Shown here piece after piece: positions 61,113 to 64,000 of a stretch of 64,000 nt of DNA (position 1 is its first letter; each line of letters starts with the position of its first letter). The notes under the pieces are model-generated. The model did no database searches. It was not told the origin of the DNA and saw nothing but the letters and a program-made list of their open reading frames with translations. The stretch comes from Streptomyces specialis (GTDB lineage Bacteria > Actinomycetota > Actinomycetes > Streptomycetales > Streptomycetaceae), in assembly GCF_001493375.1 (NCBI RefSeq), contig NZ_LN929755.1, positions 1 through 64,000 on the forward strand. The letters run 5' to 3'. A program made the translations under genes and the position numbers.

Positions 61113-62075
61113 ATGGGGGCAGCCGTGGGGGCGACGCAGGCTGGGCTCACTCTGCACCAGTTGCGCCTGTTCCTGGCACTCGCCGAGGAACGTCACTTCG
61201 GGCGGGCGGCGGTTCGCATGTGCCTGAGCCAATCGGCCCTGAGCCGGCAGATTCAGGCCATGGAGCGGCACCTGGGCGTCGCGCTGCTGGACCGCACCAG
61301 CCGCTCCGTCGAACTGGCTCCGGCCGGTGAGCTGTTGCTGCCCGAGGTACGGACGGTGGTGGACGCTGCCGACCGGCTGCTGCGCACGGCCCGGGAGCAG
61401 GGCCGGGCGACCGGCGGCCGGGTGATCCTCGGCACGATCGGCGCCGAGGCCGCCATGCCCTACACGCATGCCACGCTGCGCCGGCTCAGGGCGGCCAGCC
61501 CGGACCTCCAGGTCGAGATCCGTCTGCTGAGCCTGGCCGAGCACTTCGGCGCCCTGGAGAACGGCGAGGTCGATGTCGTGTTCTGCCGCCCCCCGGCCCC
61601 ACCCGGAATCCAGCTCCAGCATCTGGCCTCCGAGCCGAGAGTGGTCTGTCTCGCGGCCGACGATCCGCTGGCCGACCGGACGCATCTGACGCTGGCGGAC
61701 CTGGCGGACCGCCCCGTGGTCTCCTTGCCGCCGGAAACCCCCCGGGTCTGGCGCGAGTTCTGGACCGCCGTCCCCCGGTCCGAGGGTCGTCCGGTGAGAC
61801 CTGGGCCGGTAGTCATGGATCTGGAGGCGCTGATGTTGGCCGTGGCCACCGGGCAGGCCATCGCCTTCCTCCCGGCGGCGGCCCGCCTCCACTTCCCCCG
61901 CCCCGGGGTCGCCTACGCGGAGGTGACCGATCTGTCGCCCTGCACCGCGGCGCTGGCCTGGGCCGAGCGGAACGGTTCCAGTCCGGCCGTGGTGGCGGTC
62001 CGCCGCGCGGCTCAGCAGGCGACCGGCCCGGGTGGCGTCGGAGGCCACGGGGCGCTCAACGCTGGAGAGCGCTGA
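61113..62075 (+). CDS. LysR-family transcriptional regulator
   Basis: A 320-residue LTTR. HTH at about residues 13-72 (LHQLRLFLALAEERHFGRAA, then SQSALSRQIQAMERHLG) and an effector domain (GRVILGTIGAEAAMPYTH, VVFCRPPAPPG). ATG at 61113. The 3' end overlaps the convergent permease gene by 20 bp. Target unknown; the ABC exporter downstream is on the other strand. Confidence 0.9.
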   Translation: MGAAVGATQAGLTLHQLRLFLALAEERHFGRAAVRMCLSQSALSRQIQAMERHLGVALLDRTSRSVELAPAGELLLPEVRTVVDAADRLLRTAREQGRATGGRVILGTIGAEAAMPYTHATLRRLRAASPDLQVEIRLLSLAEHFGALENGEVDVVFCRPPAPPGIQLQHLASEPRVVCLAADDPLADRTHLTLADLADRPVVSLPPETPRVWREFWTAVPRSEGRPVRPGPVVMDLEALMLAVATGQAIAFLPAAARLHFPRPGVAYAEVTDLSPCTAALAWAERNGSSPAVVAVRRAAQQATGPGGVGGHGALNAGER

Positions 62076-63399
62076 CCGGCTCGATGCGCACGGCCCGCAC
62101 CGCCGGGAGCAGCCCGGCGAGCAGCCCGGCGAGCACCCCCCCGCCCGCGGCGGCCAGTGCCCCGGTCACATCCAGCACCGGCTGCCAGGTGTTGAGCAGC
62201 GACACCGTCACCGTGACCACGATGCCCGCCACCGCCCCGAGCAGCCCACCGGCCCCGCCCAGCAGGGTGGTCTCCGCCATGAGCTGGGCGAAGACATGCA
62301 CCCGCCGGGCGCCCAACGCGCGGCGCAGGCCGATCTCGGACACCCGCGCCGTGATCCCGGCCGTGGCCGCGTTGCCGATCGACACGGCGCCGATGGCCAG
62401 TGACACCGCGGAGAGCACCACCGCCATCCGGGTCACGCTGTCCTCCACCTCTCGGCGCATGCTCCGGGGATCGGGCGGCGCGACCGCCCGCAGCGCCTCC
62501 GGCTCCCCCGGTGACAGCGCCAGCGGCGCCTGACCGCCGATCAATTGTGCGGCGCCGGGGGCCGTGCGGATGACCACGTCCCGGGTGGCGGGCGGTCCCT
62601 GGGCAGCCGCTGCCAACGGCTCGGCAGCGCTGAAGGGCACCACCGCGGCCGGCAGGGTCTCCGGTCTCCGAGCCACATCGTCGAAGATCCCGATCACCGT
62701 GAATGCCCGGTCGTTGATGAACACCGAGCCGCCGGGCCGGACGACGCCCAAGGTGTGCGCCATGCCGGCGGGCAGCAGCACCACCGGCGCGCCCGCCCGG
62801 TCGTGGTAGGTGTCGAACGTCCGGCCCACCGTGACCCGCGGCTCCACCGCGGCGAACGCCGCCGAATCCATGCCGATCACGGTGCCCTCCAGGGCGGGCG
62901 CACCCCGCCCGGTTCCAGCGGCCAGGGTCTGCTGCTCCAGCAGCACCCGGCGGCCGGCCGCCTCCACACCGGCCAGTGGCAGCAGCCGGTCCAGCGCGGC
63001 ATCGCTCTGCCACTCCGGCGAGCCGCCGGCCGCCGACTGCCCGGCCGGGGACTCCTCCGGCCCGTCGTCCTCGCCCGGCAGCACGGTGACCTCGGTGGCG
63101 CGCTTGATGTCGAAGGTGGCGGTGACCTGCTGGGAGAGGGTCGAGGACAGGCCCAACGTGGCCACGAAGGCGGCGGCCCCCAGCACCGTGCCCAGCGCGG
63201 TGAGCAGCGACCGCACCGGGTGCCCGCCGACCGAGCGCCCCGCCTCGGTGCACAGATCCCGCAGCCGGAACCGTCCCGGGCGCAGGCCGAGGTGTGCCGG
63301 CAGCGGACTGCGGCGTGACGGGCGTCGCCGTCCCCCTTCCGGGGCCGCTGGGGGCCGGGGCGTGGCGGGTGACTCGGCGGGCGTGCTCAGCTCCCCCAT
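62056..63399 (-). CDS. MacB/FtsX-type ABC transporter permease
   Basis: A 447-residue permease: cytoplasmic N-terminus, TM1 near 60-85 (LLTALGTVLGAAAFVATLGL), a large extracytoplasmic MacB-like domain (LLPLAGVEAAGRRVLLEQ; GMAHTLGVVRPGGSVFINDRAF) and three C-terminal TM helices with GLRRALGARRVHVFAQLMAE, the FtsX-family coupling motif. Exports lipids, peptides or drugs with its ATPase. ATG at 63399 lies inside the ATPase gene (13-bp overlap). Confidence 0.9.
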   Translation of the reverse strand: MGELSTPAESPATPRPPAAPEGGRRRPSRRSPLPAHLGLRPGRFRLRDLCTEAGRSVGGHPVRSLLTALGTVLGAAAFVATLGLSSTLSQQVTATFDIKRATEVTVLPGEDDGPEESPAGQSAAGGSPEWQSDAALDRLLPLAGVEAAGRRVLLEQQTLAAGTGRGAPALEGTVIGMDSAAFAAVEPRVTVGRTFDTYHDRAGAPVVLLPAGMAHTLGVVRPGGSVFINDRAFTVIGIFDDVARRPETLPAAVVPFSAAEPLAAAAQGPPATRDVVIRTAPGAAQLIGGQAPLALSPGEPEALRAVAPPDPRSMRREVEDSVTRMAVVLSAVSLAIGAVSIGNAATAGITARVSEIGLRRALGARRVHVFAQLMAETTLLGGAGGLLGAVAGIVVTVTVSLLNTWQPVLDVTGALAAAGGGVLAGLLAGLLPAVRAVRIEPVSALQR

Positions 63400-64000
63400 G
63401 TCGCCTCCTTCGCCGGTACCGGACCGGCGGCACGGGCCGGGCGTTCGGTGACGGTGCCGTCGCGGACCTCGATCCGGCGGTCACCACGGGCGGCGACCTC
63501 GGCGTCGTGGGTCACCACCACCAGGGTGATCCCCTCCCGGTGCAGTTCGCCGATCAGCTCCAGCACCCGGACGGAGTTCTCGGTGTCCAGATTGCCGGTC
63601 GGCTCGTCGCAGAACAGCACCCGCGGCCGGCCGGCCACCGCGCGGGCGATGGCGACCCGTTGCCGCTCCCCGCCCGAGAGGGTCCGCGGATCCGCTCCGG
63701 ACCGGGCGGACATCCCCACCCTGTCCAGCGCCTCGGCCGCCAGCCGGCGGCGCTCCCGCACCGGGCGCGGACCGTACACCATGCCCAGCTCCACGTTCTC
63801 CAGCGCGGAGCGGCCGGGCAGCAGGTGGAACGCCTGGAACACGAAGCCGAAAAGCTGGCCGCGCAGGGTCACGCGCCGCCGCTCGTCGGCCTTTGAGGTC
63901 TCGTCGCCCGCCACCCGGTAGCTGCCGGCGGTGGGGCGGTCCAGCAGGCCCAGAACGTTCAGCAGTGTGGACTTCCCGGCGCCGGAGGGGCCGGTGACGG
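63387..64000 (-). CDS. MacB/LolD-type ABC ATPase, 5' end beyond window
   Basis: At least 204 residues, open at the window edge. Reading leftward: Walker A GPSGAGKST, Q-loop GFVFQAFHLLPG, signature LSGGERQRVAIARAV, Walker B VLFCDEPTGNLD and H-loop VTHDAEVA, all typical of MacB/LolD. Pairs with the overlapping permease gene. The start codon lies upstream of position 64000. Confidence 0.9.
   Translation of the reverse strand, partial: VTGPSGAGKSTLLNVLGLLDRPTAGSYRVAGDETSKADERRRVTLRGQLFGFVFQAFHLLPGRSALENVELGMVYGPRPVRERRRLAAEALDRVGMSARSGADPRTLSGGERQRVAIARAVAGRPRVLFCDEPTGNLDTENSVRVLELIGELHREGITLVVVTHDAEVAARGDRRIEVRDGTVTERPARAAGPVPAKEATWGS

Overview
The window is high-GC actinomycete DNA, almost certainly Streptomyces. 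The evidence is very high third-position GC, GTG and TTG starts, Tat-type secreted hydrolases, many XRE/TPR and DUF5753 regulators, SH3-like secreted proteins, and typical Streptomyces families such as AIM24, DUF6879, DUF6882, DUF2252 and TipA-like MerR.

The assembly must be read with care, because it contains sequencing-library DNA. Positions 13816-14078 hold Illumina Nextera adapters, index and P7 sequence. 40065-40112 holds a degraded Nextera read-2 adapter plus poly-C. Degraded read-1 adapter lies near 48060-48089 and 54980-55007. A poly-G tract at 27537-27580 interrupts a gene. A 6.9 kb inverted repeat (48082-54979, centre 51530/51531) looks like a fold-back artefact. The window is therefore best treated as blocks whose order is unproven: 1-13815, 14079-27536, 27581-40064, 40113-about 47990, the palindrome, and 55008-64000.

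Block 1 (1-13.8 kb): three flavin/quinone reductases, two convergent secreted SH3-like proteins, a NarL-type two-component pair, a monoacylglycerol-lipase-like hydrolase, a complete branched-chain-amino-acid-type ABC operon (livK-H-M-G-F), an FGGY-family glycerol kinase and a DcuR/CitB-type response regulator cut by adapter.

Block 2 (14.1-27.5 kb): lipid and ester metabolism. It has two antigen-85-like esterases, a cutinase/PET-hydrolase-like enzyme, a long-chain acyl-CoA ligase, a type-B carboxylesterase, an HSL-family esterase, AIM24, an SDR, a TipA-like MerR regulator with a nested internal start, and two XRE-TPR regulators.

Block 3 (27.6-40.1 kb): a P450; a small Cys peptide/DUF6879/XRE-DUF5753 operon; a methyltransferase; a TetR-controlled acyl-CoA dehydrogenase and 3-hydroxyacyl-CoA dehydrogenase pair; an orphan LivK paralogue sharing promoter and operator with the liv operon; DUF6882; a Pycsar-type transmembrane effector without a visible cyclase; and a glyoxalase-fold protein.

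Block 4 (40.1-48.0 kb) is the most interesting. Five tightly coupled genes encode a STAND/NB-ARC ATPase with TPR-like repeats, an alpha/beta hydrolase, a degenerate caspase fused to an FGE/SUMF1 domain, a class III aminotransferase and a Gfo/Idh/MocA oxidoreductase. A divergent gene of unknown function lies upstream. The layout resembles actinobacterial NTPase-centred conflict systems but carries an unusual metabolic enzyme pair. It is the best candidate here for an undescribed system.

Block 5 (48.1-56.7 kb): an osmoprotectant (glycine-betaine type) ABC importer, with permease, ATPase, second permease and binding protein, plus a MarR regulator divergent from a membrane protein, part of it duplicated in mirror image. 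The rest (57-64 kb) has a small membrane protein, PhoD-type phosphatase, DUF2252 protein, LysR regulator and a MacB-like ABC exporter running off the window end.
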